Shown in pieces: positions 6,376 through 7,269 of a DNA stretch of 7,269 nucleotides. Below the pieces are notes generated by a model. It saw only the letters and a program-made list of their open reading frames with translations, did not search any database and was not told the DNA's origin. A program made the translations under genes and the position numbers. Origin of the DNA: an uncultured Lentisphaeria bacterium (lineage in GTDB: Bacteria > Verrucomicrobiota > Lentisphaeria > Victivallales > Victivallaceae); assembly GCA_903821255.1 (NCBI GenBank), contig CAIJKT010000593.1, forward strand, positions 1 to 7,269, written 5' to 3'. Numbering within the stretch: the first letter of the stretch is position 1; each line of letters opens with the position of its first letter.

Positions 6376-7098
6376 ATGTTAAGAGTAATCAGCATCTTTG
6401 CCGCCGTACTGATGATTGCATTGCAGGGGTGTACCATCGCCAATCCATCCCTGACCTATGATTTCACGCCGGGCGGAAAACTCGCGGGAAATAACCCTCC
6501 CGTGCGGAAAATTGTCATTATGAAACCGCTGGATATCCGCGGTCACGCCGGAACAACTCCGGGCATGAAGGCGTTCATCCCGTTTTATCCGTATGTGCGG
6601 GAGATTCGCGAACCTGAAGCGTTTACCTACGACTGGAACGGTTATCGTTTCGACTACGAAATGGACTTTACCGAACTGGTAGCCATGGATTTGCGCGCTT
6701 CCGGCATCGCGGTTGATGTAGTGGCTTCGCCGGAGACCACGCAGATTCCTGCCCTGATCACCGGTAAAAATCCGCCGGACTATATCATCAAGCTAAGGCT
6801 GAACCGCCTGGACTGGCAGAAGAAATTCACCATGTACGGTGTCAGTGTCATTGGATATGTGCCTCAGGTTTTCGGCGCTCCGGATGAATATGGATTTGCT
6901 TACCTGAAATTCTCGGCGGACGTGTTTGATGCACAGGGAAGACCTGTTGCCAGCAGAACTTTCTCCGCCACTGAAAGCCAGAACAGCTGGCTGTATTACT
7001 TCACCGGCTATCTGAGGGCGCTGACCAGAGCTTATGCTCAGGTATCGCCTGATTTCCGCCGCTTTGTCGCTGATTCAGTTTCCGGCAACACTCCATAA
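6376..7098 (+). CDS. Lipoprotein of unrecognised family, last gene of the operon
   Basis: 240 residues. A strong AGGAGG at 6365-6370 lies 5 bases before the ATG, and the gene begins 18 bases after lpoB. The signal peptide ends in lipobox LQGC (Cys19) with Thr at +2. After a short linker comes a strand (VRKIVIMKPLDIRGH), then an aromatic-rich loop (FIPFYPYVREI, FTYDWNGYRFDYEMDF), a helix ending in ASGIAVDVVAS, the strand PDYIIKLRLNRLDWQKKFTMY, a hydrophobic turn GVSVIGYVPQVFGAP, a strand pair FAYLKFSADVFDAQGRPVASRTF, and a terminal helix rich in Tyr and Arg. The order strand, helix, strand, long loop, strand pair, helix resembles TolB-N/CsgG-like and ABC-transport-auxiliary lipoproteins (inference from pattern only). 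It does not clearly match the GNA1162/DUF799 lipoproteins that accompany CsgG in Neisseria. I do not recognise the family; its place after lpoB and before the terminator makes it part of the same system. Confidence 0.82.
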   Translation: MLRVISIFAAVLMIALQGCTIANPSLTYDFTPGGKLAGNNPPVRKIVIMKPLDIRGHAGTTPGMKAFIPFYPYVREIREPEAFTYDWNGYRFDYEMDFTELVAMDLRASGIAVDVVASPETTQIPALITGKNPPDYIIKLRLNRLDWQKKFTMYGVSVIGYVPQVFGAPDEYGFAYLKFSADVFDAQGRPVASRTFSATESQNSWLYYFTGYLRALTRAYAQVSPDFRRFVADSVSGNTP

Positions 7099-7116
7099 AG
7101 ATAAGAACCTCATGAT

Positions 7117-7148
7117 TAAAGCCCGGGTGGCACTGGGCTTTATTTTTT
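7117..7148 (+). terminator. Rho-independent terminator at the end of the envelope operon
   Basis: TAAAGCCC (7117-7124) pairs with GGGCTTTA (7135-7142), extended inward by a G-T wobble and a G-C pair to a 10-bp stem with loop GTGGCA (7127-7132). Six T follow at 7143-7148. It lies 18 bases after the last operon stop codon and closes the transcription unit. Confidence 0.93.
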
Positions 7149-7164
7149 CAGTCATATTTACATG

Positions 7165-7179
7165 TTGATGGTTAATCAA
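7165..7179. repeat. Short inverted repeat ahead of the partial downstream gene
   Basis: TTGAT (7165-7169), spacer GGTTA, ATCAA (7175-7179). It lies 21 bases before the ATG at 7201, in a region of very high AT content. TTGATG (7165-7170) with TATGGT (7188-7193) at a 17-base spacing is a weak promoter match that would overlap the repeat, so an operator for an autoregulated gene is possible. Five-base arms can arise by chance in AT-rich DNA. Confidence 0.3.
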
Positions 7180-7200
7180 ATCAATTATATGGTTTAACAC

Positions 7201-7269
7201 ATGAATAAGCAAATTGAAAATATCTTTAACTATCTATTGAAAAAGATGGCTGACGGAACCTTCAAGCAA
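7201..7269 (+). CDS. Partial gene, possible GntR-type transcriptional regulator (3' end outside window)
   Basis: An open frame from ATG 7201 to the window end gives 23 residues, starting MNKQIENIFNYLLKKMADGT and ending FKQ. The pattern of a helix followed by I/M-x-x-G-x-F/L matches the first helix of GntR-type winged-helix domains, where it is usually followed by GxxLPSE just beyond this point. No clear Shine-Dalgarno precedes the ATG, so the start could be wrong or the message nearly leaderless. It follows the operon terminator, so it is a separate transcription unit. The identification rests on very few residues. Confidence 0.4.
   Translation, partial: MNKQIENIFNYLLKKMADGTFKQ

Noticed and set aside
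962..7098. Curli secretion system
   Set aside because: CsgG-like proteins are present, but there are no CsgA/CsgB repeat proteins or CsgE/CsgF, and the CsgG-family protein lacks the lipid anchor.

Overview
This window carries the 3' end of lysS, a compact six-gene operon of cell-envelope proteins, and the first codons of a probable regulator. GC is moderate. Starts are preceded by clear Shine-Dalgarno sites, and all complete genes lie on the + strand. The gene set (LpoB and YcfL homologues, a COG3014-type lipoprotein, CsgG/PEGA proteins, four lipobox signal peptides) indicates a Gram-negative, diderm bacterium. The protein sequences diverge from the gammaproteobacterial versions, and the overall style resembles the PVC group (Lentisphaerota, Kiritimatiellota or Verrucomicrobiota). 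That placement is a low-confidence inference.

Layout. 1-822: C-terminal half of class II lysyl-tRNA synthetase. 843-880: strong intrinsic terminator. 891-919: good sigma-70-type promoter. 962-7098: six codirectional genes, in order a COG3014-like TPR lipoprotein with a 76-residue Thr/Ala tract, a secreted CsgG-like/PEGA protein, a secreted CsgG-family protein with a FlgT-C-like domain, a YcfL/DUF1425 lipoprotein, an LpoB lipoprotein, and an unrecognised lipoprotein. Junctions are tight (4-base overlap, 41, 13 and 18 bases), except for a 138-base AT-rich gap before lpoB that may hold an internal signal. 7117-7148: second intrinsic terminator. 7149-7269: AT-rich region with a small inverted repeat, then an open frame running off the end whose N-terminus resembles GntR-type winged-helix regulators.

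How the genes may work together. In Enterobacteria YcfL and LpoB are encoded side by side, and LpoB is the outer-membrane activator of the peptidoglycan synthase PBP1b. COG3014, YcfL and LpoB also occur together in other Gammaproteobacteria (recalled, not checked). Here that core is expanded by two CsgG-like periplasmic proteins and an extra lipoprotein. LpoB and CsgG share a related alpha/beta fold, so the operon may encode a multi-subunit outer-membrane/periplasmic assembly tied to peptidoglycan synthesis or secretion. The expanded operon and the Thr/Ala-rich insertion are the most interesting points in the window.
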